From: Calliopsis andreniformis
Taxonomy: Eukaryota > Arthropoda > Insecta > Hymenoptera > Andrenidae
Assembly (NCBI RefSeq): GCF_051401765.1
Contig: NW_027480463.1
Location: 3,224,001 to 3,288,000 of the forward strand
Direction of reading: 5' to 3'
Length of the DNA: 64,000 nucleotides
Shown: positions 11,897 through 25,900 of the stretch, piece by piece
Layout of the letters: every line of letters begins with the position of its first letter
How positions within the stretch are numbered: position 1 is the first letter of the stretch
The notes under the pieces: model-generated
The model's database searches: none
The model's input: only the letters and a program-made list of their open reading frames with translations
Told to the model about the DNA's origin: nothing
Position numbers and translations under genes: made by a program

Positions 11897-14800
11897 CAAC
11901 AATCAGTTGTCAATCCTCAATCCTCAAGAGAATATCATCAATTCACAGTTTTCAATACTCAATACTCAATCTGCAATCTTCAAATCTCTATCCACAAACA
12001 TCAATTCTCTTCACTCAACCCTCAACACTCAGTCTTCAATCCTCAATACTCAATCCTCAATCCTCAATCCTCATTCTTCAATCCTGAATACCCAATTCTC
12101 AATCTTCAATCCTCAATCCTCAATCCTCAATTCTCAATCCTCAATCCTCAGACCTCAAACAGCAATACTCAACCCTCAGTCCTCGTCCTCAATCCGCAAC
12201 CATCAATCCTCAATCCTCAATATTCAGTCATCAATATTCAATCTTCAGTCCTCAATCCTCAATCCTCAATCCTCAATCCTCAATGTTCAATCCGCAATAC
12301 CCAATCCTCAATCTTCTATCCGCAATCCTCAATCCTCAATGCTCAATCCTCAATCCTCAATCCTCAATATTCAATCCTCAATACTCAATCTTCAATCCTC
12401 AATCCTCAATCCTCAATCGTCAATCCTCATTCTTCAATCCTCAACACCCAATCCTCAATCTTCAATCCTCAATCCTCAATCCTCAATTCTCAATCCTCAA
12501 TCCTCAATCCTCAGACCTCAAACATCAATACTCAACCCTCAGTCCTCGTCCTCAATCCACAACCCTCAATCCTCGATCCTCAATCTTCAATCATCAATAT
12601 TCAATCTTCAATCCTCAATCCTCAATCCTCAATACTCAATCCTCAATCCTCAATGTTCTATCCTCAATACGCAATCCTCAATCTTCAATCCTCAATCCTC
12701 AACCCTCAATCCTCAATCCTCAACCTTAATCTTCAATCCTCAGTACTCAATCTTCAATCCTCAATGCTGAATCCTCAGTCCTCAATCCTCAATCTTCAAT
12801 CCTCTGTCCTTAGTCCTCAAACCTCAATCCTCAACCCTCAGCCCTCATCCTCAATCCTCAATCCTCAATCCTCAATTCTCAATCTTCAATCCTCAATACT
12901 CAATCTTCAATCCTCAATGCTCAGTCCTCAAATTTCAATTCTGAATCCTCAATCCGGAACCCTCAATCTTCAGCCCTCAGTCCTCAACAATCAGTTGTCC
13001 ATCCTCAATCCTCAATAGAATATACTCAATACACAGTTTTCAATACTCAATACTCAATCTGCAATCTTCAAATCTCTATCCACAAACATCAATTCTCATC
13101 ACTCAACCCTCAACACTCAGTCCTCAACGCTCAATCCTCAACCCTCAATTCTCAATCTTCAATCCTCAATACTGAACCTTCAATCCTCAATCCTCAATCC
13201 TCAGTCCTCAATCCTCAATCCTCAATCTTAATCTTCAATCCTCAGTACTCAATCTTCAATCCTCAATCCTCAATCCTCAATCCCCAATCCTCAATCTTCA
13301 ATCCTCAATACTCAATCTTCAATCCTCAATACTCAATCCTCAATCCTCAATCCTCAATCCCCAATATTAATCTTCAATCCTCAGTACTAAATCATCAAGC
13401 CTCAATCCTCAATTCTCAATCCTGAATCCTCTACCTTCAATCCTCAATACTCATTCTTCAATCCTCAATCCTCAATCCTCAATCCTCAATCCTCAATCGT
13501 CAATCTTCAATCCTCAATACTCAATCTTCAATCCTCAATCCTCAATACTCAATACTCAATCCTCAGTCCTCAGTCCTCAAACCTCAATCCTCAACCCTCA
13601 GCCCTCATCCTCAATCCTCAATCCTCAATCCTCAATTCTCAATCTTCAATCCTCAATACTCAATCTTCAATCCTCAATGCTCAGTCCTCAAATTTCAATT
13701 CTGAATGCTCAATCCGGAATCCTCAATCTTCAGCCCTCAGTCCTCAACAATCAGTTGTCAATCCTCTATCCTCAATATAATATACTCAATTCACAGTTTT
13801 CAATACTCAATACTCAATCTGCAATCTTCAAATCTCTATCCACAAACATCAATTCTCATCACTCAACCCTCAACACTCAGTCCTCAACGCTCAATCCTCA
13901 ATCCTCAATTCTCAATCTTCAATCCTCAATACTGAACCTTCAATCCTCAATCCTCAATCCTCAGTCCTCAATCCTCAATCCTCAATCCTCAATCGTCAAT
14001 CTTCAATCCTCAATACTCAATCTTCAATTCTCAATCCTCAATACTCAATACTCAATCCTCATTCTACAATCCTCAATAAGCAATCCTCAATCTTCAATCC
14101 TCAATCTTCAATCATCAATATTCAATCTTCAATCCTCAATCCTCAATCCTCAATACTCAATCCTCAATCCTCAATGTTCTATCCTCAGTACGCAATCCTC
14201 AATCTTCAATCCTCAATCCTCAATCATCAAGCCTCAATCCTCAATTCTCAATCCTCAATCCTCTACCTTCAATCCTCAATACTCAATCTTCAATCCTCAA
14301 TCCTCAATCCTCAATGCTCAGTCCTCAAATTTCAATTCTGAATCCTCAATCCTGAACCCTCAATCTTCAGCCCTCAGACCTCAACAATCAGTTGTCAATC
14401 CTCAATCCTCAATAGAATATACTCAATTCACAGTTTTCAATACTCAATACTCAATCTGCAATCTTCAAATCTCTATCCACAAACATCAATTCTCATCACT
14501 CAACCCTCAACACTCAGTCCTCAACGCTCAATCCTCAATCCTCAATTCTCAATCTTCAATCCTCAATACTGAACCTTCAATCCTCAATCCTCAATCCTCA
14601 GTCCTCAATCCTCAATCCTCAATCTCAATCTTCAATCCTCAGTACTCAATCTTCAATCCTCAATCCTCAATCCTCAATCCTCAATCCTCAATCTTCAATC
14701 CTCAATACTCAATCTTCAATCCTCAATCCTCAATCCTCAATCCTCAATCCTCAATCCCCAATCTTAATCTTCAATCCTCAGTACTCAATCATCAAGCCTC

Positions 14801-17800
14801 AATCCTCAATTCTCAATCCTCAATCCTCTACCTTCAATCCTCAATACTCAATCTTCAATCCTCAATCCTCAATCCTCAATCCTCAATCCTCAATCCTCAA
14901 TCCTCAATCGTCAATCTTCAATCCTCAATACTCAATCTTCAATCCTCAATCCTCAATACTCAATCCTCAATCCTCAATCTTCAATCCCCAATACTCAATC
15001 TTCAATCCTGAATCCTCAACCCTCAATCCTCAATCGTCAACCTTCAATCCTCAATACTCAATCTTCAATCCTCAATCCTCAACCCTCAATCCTCAATCCT
15101 CATTCTTCAATCCTCAATACCCAATCCTCAATCTTCAATCCTCAATCCTGAATCCTCAATCATCAATCCTCAATCCTCAATCCTCAATCCTCAGACCTCA
15201 ACCATCAATACTCAACCCTCATCCTCAATCCTCAATCCTCAATCCTCAATTCTCAATCTTCAATCCTCAATACTCAATCTTCAGTCCTCAATGCTCAGTC
15301 CTCAAATTTCAATTCTGAATCCTCAATCCGGAACCCTCAACCTTCAGCCCTCAGACCTCAACAATCAGTTGTCAATCCTCAATCCTCAATAGAATATACT
15401 CAATTCACAGTTTTCAATACTCAATACTCAATCTGCAATCTTCAAATCTGTATCCACAAACATCAATTCTCATCACTCAACCCTCAACACTCAGTCCTCA
15501 ACGCTCAATCCTCAATACTCAATTCTCAATCCTCAATCCTCAGTCCTCAATCGTCAATCTTCAATCCTCAATACTCAATCCTCAATCCTCAATCCTCGAT
15601 CCTCAATCCTCAATCGTCAATCTTCAATCCTCAATACTCAATCTTCAATCCTCAATCCTCAATACTCAATACTCAATCCTCATTCTACAATCCTCAACAC
15701 CCAATCCTCAATCTTCAATCCTCAACCTTCAATAATCAATATTCAATCTTCAATCCTGAATCCTCAATCCTCAATACTCAATCCTGAATCCTCAATCCTC
15801 AATCTTAATCTTCAATCCTCAGTACTCAATCTTCAATCCTCAATCCTCAATCCTCAATCCTCAATCCTCAATCTTCAATCCCCAATAATCAATCTTCAAT
15901 CCTCAATCCTCAATCCTCAATCCTCAATCCTCAATCCTCAATCCTCAATCGTCAATCTTCAATCCTCAATACTCAATCTTCAATCCTCAATCCTCAATAC
16001 TCAATACTCAATCCTCATTCTTCAATCCTCAATACCCAATCCTCAATCTTCAATCCTCAATGCTCAATCCTCAATCCTCAATCCTCAATCTTCAATCCTC
16101 AATCGTCAATCCTCAATCCACAATCCTCAATCTTCAATCCTCAATACTCAGTCTTCAATCCTCAATCCTCAATCCTCAATCCTGAATCCTCAATCCTCAA
16201 TCCTCAATCGTCAACCTTCAATCCTCAATACTCAATCTTCAATCCTCAATCCTCAACCCTCAATCCTCAATCCTCATTCTTCAATCCTCAATACCCAATC
16301 CTCAATCTTCAATCCTCAATCCTGAATCCTCAATCATCAATCCTCAATCCTCAATCCTCAATCCTCAGACCTCAACCATCAATACTCAACCCTCAGTCCT
16401 CGTACTCAATCCACAACCCTCAATCCTCGATCCTCAACCTTCAATCATCAATATTCAATCTTCAATCCTCAATCCTCAATCCTCAATACTCAATACTCAA
16501 TCCTCAATGTTCTATCCTCAATACGCAATCCTCAATCTTCAATCCTCAATCCTCAGTCCTCAATCCTCAACCCTCAATCCTCAATCCTCAACCTTAATCT
16601 TCAATCCTCAGTACTCAATCTTCAATCCTCAATGCTGAATCCTCAATCCTCAATCCTCAATCTTCAATCCTCTGTCCTTAGTCCTCAAACCTCAATCCTC
16701 AACCCTCAGCCCTCATCCTCAATCCTCAATCCTCAATCCTCAATTCTCAATCTTCAATCCTCAATACTCAATCTTCAATCCTCAATGCTCAGTCCTCAAA
16801 TTTCAATTCTGAATCCTCAATCCGGAACCCTCAATCTTCAGCCCTCAGTCCTCAACAATCAGTTGTCCATCCTCAATCCTTAATAGAATATACTGAATTC
16901 ACAGTTTTCAATACTCAATACTCGATCTGCAATCTTCAAATCTCTATCCACAAACATCAATTCTCATCATTCAACCCTCAACACTCAGTCCTCAATGTTC
17001 AATCCACAATCCTCAATTCTCAATCTTCACACCTCAAACCTCAATCCTCAATCCTCAATGTTCAATCCTCAATACCCAATCCTCAGTCTTCAATCCTCAA
17101 TCCTCAGTCCTCAATCCTCAATCCTCAATCCTCAATCCTCAGTCCTCAAACCTCAATCCTCAATCCCCAATCCTGAATCCTCAATCCTCAATCCTCAATC
17201 CCCAATATTAATCTTCAATCCTCAGTACTAAATCATCAAGCCTCAATCCTCAATTCTCAATCCTCAATCCTCTACCTTCAATCCTCAATACTCATTCTTC
17301 AATCCTCAATCCTCAATCCTCAATCCTCAATCCTCAATCCTCAATCGTCAATCTTCAATCCTCAATACTCAATCTTCAATCCTCAATCCTCAATACTCAA
17401 TACTCAATCCTCAGTCCTCAGTCCTCAAACCTCAATCCTCAACCCTCAGCCCTCATCCTCAACCCTCAATCCTCAATCCTCAATTCTCAATCTTCAATCC
17501 TCAATACTCAATCTTCAATCCTCAATGCTCAGTCCTCAAATTTCAATTCTGAATCCTCAATGCGGAACCCTCAATTTTCAGCCCTCAGACCTCAACAATC
17601 AGTTGTCAATCCTCAATCCTCAATAGAATATGCTCAATTCACAGTTTTCAATACTCAATACTCAATCTGCAATCTTCAAATCTCTATCCACAAACATCAA
17701 TTCTCATCACTCAACCCTCAACACTCAGTCCTCAACGCTCAATCCTCAATCCTCAATTCTCAATCCTCAATCCTCAGTCCTCAATCGTCAATCTTCAATC

Positions 17801-20509
17801 CTCAATACTCAATCCTCAATCCTCAATCCTCAATCCTCAATCCTCAATCGTCAATCTTCAATCCTCAATACTCAATCTTCAATCCTCAATCCTCAATACT
17901 CAATACTCAATCCTCATTCTACAATCCTCAACACCCAATCCTCAATCTTCAATCCTCAACCTTCAATCATCAATATTCAATCTTCAATCCTCAATCCTCA
18001 ATCCTCAATACTCAATCCTCAATCCTCAATCCTCAATCTTAATCTTCAATCCTCAGTACTCAATCTTCAATCCTCAATCCTCAATCCTCAATCCTCAATC
18101 CTCAATCTTCAATCCCCAATACTCAATCTTCAATCCTCAATCCTCAATCCTCAATCCTCAATCCTCAATCCTCAATCGTCAATCTTCAATCCTCAATACT
18201 CAGTCTTCAATCCTCAATCCTCAATACTCAATACTCAATCCTCATTCTTCAGTCCTCAATACCCAATCCTCAATCTTCAATCCTCAATGCTCAATCCTCA
18301 ATCCTCAATCCTCAATCTTCAATCCTCAATCGTCAATCCTCAATCCACAATCCTCAACCTTCAATCCTCAATACTCAGTCTTCAATCCTCAATCCTCAAT
18401 CCTCAATCCCGAATCCTCAATCCTCAATCCTCAATCGTCAACCTTCAATCCTCAATACTCAATCTTCAATCCTCAATCCTCAACCCTCAATCCTCAATCC
18501 TCATTCTTCAATCCTCAATACCCAATCCTCAATCTTCAATCCTCAATCCTGAATCCTCAATCATCAATCCTCAATCCTCAATCCTCAGACCTCAACCATC
18601 AATACTCAACCCTCAGTCCTCGTACTCAATCCACAACCCCCAATCCTCGATCCTCAACCTTCAATCATCAATATTCAATCTTCAATCCTCAATCCTCAAT
18701 CCTCAATACTCAATACTCAATCCTCAATGTTCTATCCTCAATACGCAATCCTCAATCTTCAATCCTCAATCCTCAGTCCTCAATCCTCAACCCTCAATCC
18801 TCAATCCTCAACCTTAATCTTCAATCCCCAGTACTCAATCTTCAATCCTCAATGCTGAATCCTCAATCCTCAATCCTCAATCTTCAATCCTCTGTCCTTA
18901 GTCCTCAAACCTCAATCCTCAACCCTCAGCCCTCATCCTCAATCCTCAATCCTCAATCCTCAATTCTCAATCTTCAATCCTCAATACTCAATCTTCAATC
19001 CTCAATGCTCAGTCCTCAAATTTCAATTCTGAATCCTCAATCCGGAACCCTCAATCTTCAGCCCTCAGTCCTCAACAATCAGTTGTCCATCCTCAATCCT
19101 CAATAGAATATACTGAATTCACAGTTTTCAATACTCAATACTCGATCTGCAATCTTCAAATCTCTATCCACAAACATCAATTCTCATCACTCAACCCTCA
19201 ACACTTAGTCCTCAACGCTCAATCCTCAACCCTCAATTCTCAATCTTCAATCCTCAATACTGAACCTTCAATCCTCAATCCTCAATCCTCAGTCCTCAAT
19301 CCTCAATCCTCAACCTTAATCTTCAATCCTCAGTACTCAATCTTCAATCCTCAATCCTCAATCCTCAATCCTCAATCCTCAATCTTCAATCCTGAATACT
19401 CAATCTTCAATCCTCAATCCTCAATCCTCAATCCTCAATCCTCAATCCCCAATATTAACCTTCAATCCTCAGTACTAAATCATCAAGCCTCAATCCTCAA
19501 TTCTCAATCCTCAATCCTCTACCTTCAATCCTCAATACTCATTCTTCAATCCTCAATCCTCAATCCTAAATCCTCAATCCTCAATCCTCAATCGTCAATC
19601 TTCAATCCTCAATACTCAATCTTCAATCCTCAATCCTCAATACTCAATACTCAATCCTCAGTCCTCAGTCCTCAAACCTCAATCCTCAACCCTCAGCCCT
19701 CATCCTCAACCCTCAATCCTCAATCCTCAATTCTCAATCTTCAATCCTCAATACTCAATCTTCAATCCTCAATGCTCAGTCCTCAAGTTTCAATTCTGAA
19801 TCCTCGATCCGGAATCCTCAATCTTCAGCCCTCAGTCCTCAACAATCAGTTGTCAATACTCAATCCTCAATAGAATATACTCAATTCACAGTTTTCAATA
19901 CACAATACTCAATCTGCAATCTTCAAATCTCTATCCACAAACATCAATTCTCATCACTCAACCCTCAACACTCAGTCCTCAACGCTCAATCCTCAACCCT
20001 CAATTCTCAATCTTCAATCCTCAATACTGAACCTTCAATCCTCAATCCTCAATCCTCAGTCCTCAATCCTCAATCCTCAATCTTAATCTTCAATCCTCAG
20101 TACTCAATCTTCAATCCTCAATCCTCAATCCTCAATCCTCAATCCTCAATCTTCAATCCTCAATACTCAATCTTCAATCCTCAATCCTCAATCCTCAATC
20201 CTCAATCCTCAATCCTCAATCCCCAATCTTAATTTTCAATCCTCAGTACTCAATCATCAAGCCTCAATCCTCAATTCTCAATCCCCAATCCTCTACCTTC
20301 AATCCTCAATACTCATTCTTCAACCCTCAATCCTCAATCCTCAATCCTCAATTCTCAATCCTCAATCCTCAATCCCCAATCTTAATCTTCAATCCTCAGT
20401 ACTCAATCATCAAGCCTCAATCCTCAATTCTCAATCCTCAATCCTCTACCTTCAATCCTCAATACTCAATATTCAATCCTCAATCCTCAATCCTCAATCC
20501 TCAATCCTC
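11865..20509. repeat. 8.65-kb duplicated block, copy 2
   Basis: Copy of 1-8652, in the same orientation. It carries islands at 11905, 12993, 13753, 14390, 15367, 16861, 17601, 19081 and 19849 in the same order as copy 1. It differs at single bases, for example CAATCGTCAATC near 15550 against CAATCGTCAGTC near 3690, and CCTAAATCC near 19566. Confidence 0.9.
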
Positions 20510-21813
20510 AATCCTCAATCCTCAATCCTCAATCGTCAATCTTCAATCCTCAATACTCAATCTTCAATCCTCAATCCTCAATACTCAATACTCAATCCTC
20601 ACTCTACAATCCTCAATACCCAATCCTCAATCTTCAATCCTCAATCTTCAATCATCAATATTCAATCTTCAATCCTCAATCCTCAATCCTCAATACTCAA
20701 TCCTCAATCCTCAATGTTCTATCCTCAGTACGCAATCCTCAATCTTCAATCCTCAATCCTCAATCCTCAATCCTCAATCCTCAATCTCAATCTTCAATCC
20801 TCAACACTCAATATTCAATCCTCATACTTCAATCCTCAATACCCAATCCTCAATCTTCAATCCTCAATCCTCAATCCTCAGTTCGCAATCCTCAATCCTC
20901 AATCCTCAGACCTCAGGCATCAACACTCAACCCTCAGTCCTCGTTCTCAATCCACAACCCGCAATCCTCGATCCTCAATCTTCAATCATCAATATTCAAC
21001 CTTCAATCCTCAATCCTCAATCCTCAATACTCAATCCTCAATCCTCAATGTTCTATCCTCAATACGCAATCCTCAATCTTCAATCCTCAAACCTCAATCC
21101 TCAATCCTCAATCCTCAACCCTCAATCTTAATCTTCAATCCTCAATACTCAGTCTGCAATCCTCAATCCTCAATCCTCCATCTTCAACCCTCAATCCTCA
21201 AGCGTCAATCCTCAGTCCTCACTCCTCAATCCTCATTCTTCAATCTTCAATACCGAATCCTGAATCTTCAATCCTCAATCCTCAATCCTCAATCCTCAAT
21301 CCTCAATCTTCATCTTCAATCCTCAGTACTCAATCTTCAATCCTCAATCCACAATCCTCAATCCTCAATCCTCAATCTTCAATACCCAATACTCAATCTT
21401 CAATCCTCAATACTCAATCCTCAATCCTCAATCCTCAATCCTCAATCCTCAATCGTCAATCTTCAATCCTCAATACTCAATCTTCAATCCTCAATCCTCA
21501 ATACTCAATACTCAATCCTCATTCATCAATCCTCAATACCTAATCCTCAATCTTCAATCCTCAATCCTCAATCCTCAATCCTCAATACTCAATACTCAAT
21601 CCTCATTCTTCAATCCTCAGTACCCAATCCTCAATCTTCAACCCTCAATCCTCAGACCACAAACATCAACACTCAACCCTCAGTCCTCGTCCTCAATCCT
21701 CAACCCCCAATACTCAATCCTCAATCTTCAATTCTCAATCCTCAATCCTCAATCCACAATCCTGAATCCTCAATCCTGAATCCTCAACCTTCAGCCCTCA
21801 GTCCTCAACAATC
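20510..21813. repeat. 1.3-kb block shared with about 43080-44383
   Basis: After the 8.65-kb copy ends, this stretch follows the segment at 43080-44383 (offset 22563-22570, a difference of one heptamer). It contains GTTCTATCC markers near 20714 and 21050, a CTGCAATCC/CTCCATCTTC segment at 21150-21190 and the third marker before the island at 21814. The island-free gap 19849-21814 is 1965 bp, the same as 42419-44384. Confidence 0.8.
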
Positions 21814-22927
21814 AGTTGTCAATCCTCAATCCTCAAGAGAATATCATCAATTCACAGTTTTCAATACTCAATACTCAATCTGCAATCTTCAAATCTCTAT
21901 CCACAAACATCAATTCTCTTCACTCAACCCTCAACACTCAGTCTTCAATCCTCAATACTCAATCCTCAATCCTCAATCCTCATTCTTCAATCCTGAATAC
22001 CCAATTCTCAATCTTCAATCCTCAATCCTCAATCCTCAATTCTCAATCCTCAATCCTCAGACCTCAAACAGCAATACTCAACCCTCAGTCCTCGTCCTCA
22101 ATCCGCAACCATCAATCCTCAATCCTCAATATTCAGTCATCAATATTCAATCTTCAGTCCTCAATCCTCAATCCTCAATCCTCAATCCTCAATGTTCAAT
22201 CCGCAATACCCAATCCTCAATCTTCTATCCGCAATCCTCAATCCTCAATGCTCAATCCTCAATCCTCAATCCTCAATATTCAATCCTCAATACTCAATCT
22301 TCAATCCTCAATCCTCAATCCTCAATCGTCAATCCTCATTCTTCAATCCTCAACACCCAATCCTCAATCTTCAATCCTCAATCCTCAATCCTCAATTCTC
22401 AATCCTCAATCCTCAATCCTCAGACCTCAAACATCAATACTCAACCCTCAGTCCTCGTCCTCAATCCACAACCCTCAATCCTCGATCCTCAATCTTCAAT
22501 CATCAATATTCAATCTTCAATCCTCAATCCTCAATCCTCAATACTCAATCCTCAATCCTCAATGTTCTATCCTCAATACGCAATCCTCAATCTTCAATCC
22601 TCAATCCTCAACCCTCAATCCTCAATCCTCAACCTTAATCTTCAATCCTCAGTACTCAATCTTCAATCCTCAATGCTGAATCCTCAGTCCTCAATCCTCA
22701 ATCTTCAATCCTCTGTCCTTAGTCCTCAAACCTCAATCCTCAACCCTCAGCCCTCATTCTCAATCCTCAACCCTCAATCCTCAATTCTCAATCTTCAATC
22801 CTCAATACTCAATCTTCAATCCTCAATGCTCAGTTCTCAAATTTCAATTCTGAATCCTCAATCCGGGACCCTAAATCTTCAGCCCTCAGTCCTCAACAAT
22901 CAGTTGTCCATCCTCAATCCTCCATAG
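20714..22927 (+). other. Longest open frame, judged non-coding
   Basis: This is 737 codons of near-repeats of Ser-Ser-Ile-Leu-Asn-Pro-Gln. It is listed only to warn against annotating it. The 7-bp unit reads the same heptapeptide in all three forward frames, so long open frames are automatic. Its ATG arises from a GTTCTATCC marker and its end from a TAG in the island (TCCATAGAATAT). No ribosome-binding site, signal peptide or recognised domain is visible, and overlapping open frames exist in the other forward frames (for example 21816-22679). Confidence 0.9.
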
Positions 22928-25900
22928 AATATACTGAATTCACAGTTTTCAATACTCAATACTCGATCTGCAATCTTCAAATCTCTATCCACAAACATCA
23001 ATTCTCATCATTCAACCCTCAACACTCAGTCCTCAATGTTCAATCCACAATCCTCAATTCTCAATCTAAACACCTCAAACCTCAATCCTCAATCCTCAAT
23101 GTTCAATCCTCAATACCCAATCCTCAGTCTTCAATCCTCAATCCTCAATCCTCAATCCTCAATCCTCAATCCTCAATCCTCACTCCTCAAACCACAATCC
23201 TCAATCCCCAATCCTGAATCCTCAATCTTCAGCCCTCAGTCCTCCACAGTCAGTGGTCCATCCTCAATCCTCAATAGAATATCATGATCTCACAGTTTTC
23301 AATACTCAATACTCATCCTGCAATCTTCAAATCTCTATCCACAAACATCAATTCTCATCACTCAACCCTCAACACTCAGTCCTCAATGTTCAATCCTCAA
23401 TCCTCAATTCTCAATCTTCAATCCTCAATACTGAACCTTCAATCGTCAATCCTCAATCCTCAGTCCTCAATCCTCAATCCTCAATCTTAATCTTCAATCC
23501 TCAGTACTCAATCTTCAATCCTCAATCCTCAATCCTCAATCCTAGATCGTCAACCTTCAATCCTCAATACTCAATCTTCAATCCTCAATCCTCAATCCTC
23601 AATCCTCATTCTTCAATCCTCAATACCCAATCCTCAATCTTCAACCCTCAATCCTCAATCCTCAATTCTCAATCCTCAATCCTCAGTCCTCAGTCCTCAA
23701 ACCTCAATCCTCAACCCTCAGCCCTCATCCTCAATCCTCTATCCTCAATCCTCAATTCTCAATCTTCAATCCTCAATCCTCAATCCTCAATCCTCAATCC
23801 TCATTCTTCAATCCTCAATACTCAATCCACAATCTTCAATCCTCAATCCTCAATCCTCAATTCTCAATCCTCAATCCTCAGTCCTCAGTCCTCAAACCTC
23901 AATCCTCAACCCTCAGCCCTCATCCTCAATCCTCAATCCTCAATCCTCAACCCTCAATCTTCAATCCTCAATACTCAATCTTCAATCCTCAATCCTCAGT
24001 CCTCAAACCTCAATTCTGAATCCTCACTCCTGAATCCTCAATCTGCAGCCCTCAGTCCTCAACATTGAGTTGTCAATCCTCAATCCTCAATAGAATATCC
24101 TCAATTCACAGTTTTCAATACCCTATACTCAATCTGCAATCTTCAAATCTCTATCCAGAAACATAAATTCTCGTCACTCAACCATCAACACTCAGTACTC
24201 AATGTTCAATCCTCATCCTCAATTTTGAATCTTCAATGCCCAATACTGAATCTTCAATTCGCAGTCCTCAATCCCCAATCCTCAATCCTCAATCCTCAAT
24301 CCTCAGCCTTCAATCCTCAATACTCAATCTTCAATTCTCAATCCGCAATCCTCAATCCTCATTCGTCAATCCTCAATACCCAATCCTCAATCTTCAATCC
24401 TCAATCCTCAATTCTCAATTCTCAATCCTCAATCCTCAGTCCTCAAACCTCAATCCTCAATCCCCAATCCTGAATCCTCAATCTTCAGCCCTCAGTCCTC
24501 CACAGTCAGTGGTCCATCCTCAATCCTCAATAGAATATCATGATTTCACAGTTTTCAATACTCAATACTCAACCTGCAATCTTCAAATCTCTATCCACAA
24601 ACATCAATACTCATCACTCAACCCTCAAAACTCAGTCCCCAATCCTCAATATTCAAGCCTCAATCCTCAATCCTGAATCCACAATCCTCAACCTTCAATC
24701 CTCACTACTCAATCTTCAATCCTCAATCCTCAACCCGCAATCCTCAATTCGCAATCCTCAATAGTCGATCTTCAATCCTCAATACTCAATATTCACTCCT
24801 CAATCCTCAATCCTCAATCCTCAATCCTCATTCTTCAATCCTCAATACCCAATCCTCAATCTTCAACCCTCAATCCTCAATCCTCAATTCTCAATCCTCA
24901 ACCCTCAGTCCTCAGTCCTCAAACCTCAATCATCAACCCTCAGCCCTCATCCTCAGTCCTCAATCCTCAATCCTCAATTCTCAATCTTCAATCCTCAATA
25001 CTCAATCTTCAATCCTCAATGCTCAGTCCTCAAATTTCAATTCTGAATCCTCAATCCGGAACCCTCAATCTTCAGCCCTCAGACCTCAACAATCAGTTGT
25101 CAATCCTCAATCCTCAATAGAATATGCTCAATTCACAGTTTTCAATACTCAATACTCAATCTGCAATCTTCAAATCTCTATCCACAAACATCAATTCTCA
25201 TCACTCAACCCTCAACACTCAGTCCTCAACGCTCAATCCTCAATCCTCAATTCTCAATCCTCAATCCTCAGTCCTCAATCGTCAGTCTTCAATCCTCAAT
25301 ACTCAATCCTCAATCCTCAATCCTCAATCCTCAATCCTCAATCGTCAATCTTCAATCCTCAATACTCAATCTTCAATTCTCAATCCTCAATACTCAATAC
25401 TCAATCCTCATTCTACAATCCTCAACACCCAATCCTCAATCTTCAATCCTCAACCTTCAATCATCAATATTCAATCTTCAATCCTCAATCCTCAATCCTC
25501 ATTACTCAATCCTCAATCCTCAATCCTCAATCTTAATCTTCAATCCTCAGTACTCAATCTTCAATCCTCAATCCTCAATCCTCAATCCTCAATCCTCAAT
25601 CTTCAATCCCCAATACTCAACCTTCAATCCTCAATCCTCGATCCTCAATCCTCAATCCTCAATCCTCAATCCTCAATCGTCAATCTTCAATCCTCAATAC
25701 TCAATCTTCAATCCTCAATCCTCAATACTCAATACTCAATCCTCATTCTTCAATCCTCAATACCCAATCCTCAATCTTCAATCCTCAATGCTCAATCCTC
25801 ATTCCTCAATCCTCAATCTTCAATCTTCAATCCTCAATCGTCAATCCTCAATCCACAATCCTCAATCTTCAATCCTCAATACCCAGTCTTCAATCCTCAA

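Larger units (their letters stand above)
10385..11904. repeat. Mosaic tail of the first large unit
   Basis: It holds the monomer at 10460-11219 and the island at 11220. About 11000-11455 matches 42200-42655 at an offset of 31199 bp, sharing the otherwise rare CACTCTTCTGCCC (near 11190 and 42390). About 11461-11904 matches 43940-44383 (offset 32479) and 21370-21813 (offset 9909). The join near 11457 therefore puts together two segments that lie about 1.3 kb apart near 42.6-43.9 kb. Confidence 0.75.

Noticed and set aside
20714..22927. A heptapeptide-repeat protein similar in plan to the RNA polymerase II tail
   Set aside because: The period match is numerical only. The sequence is unlike the tail heptad, and the same peptide appears in all frames.
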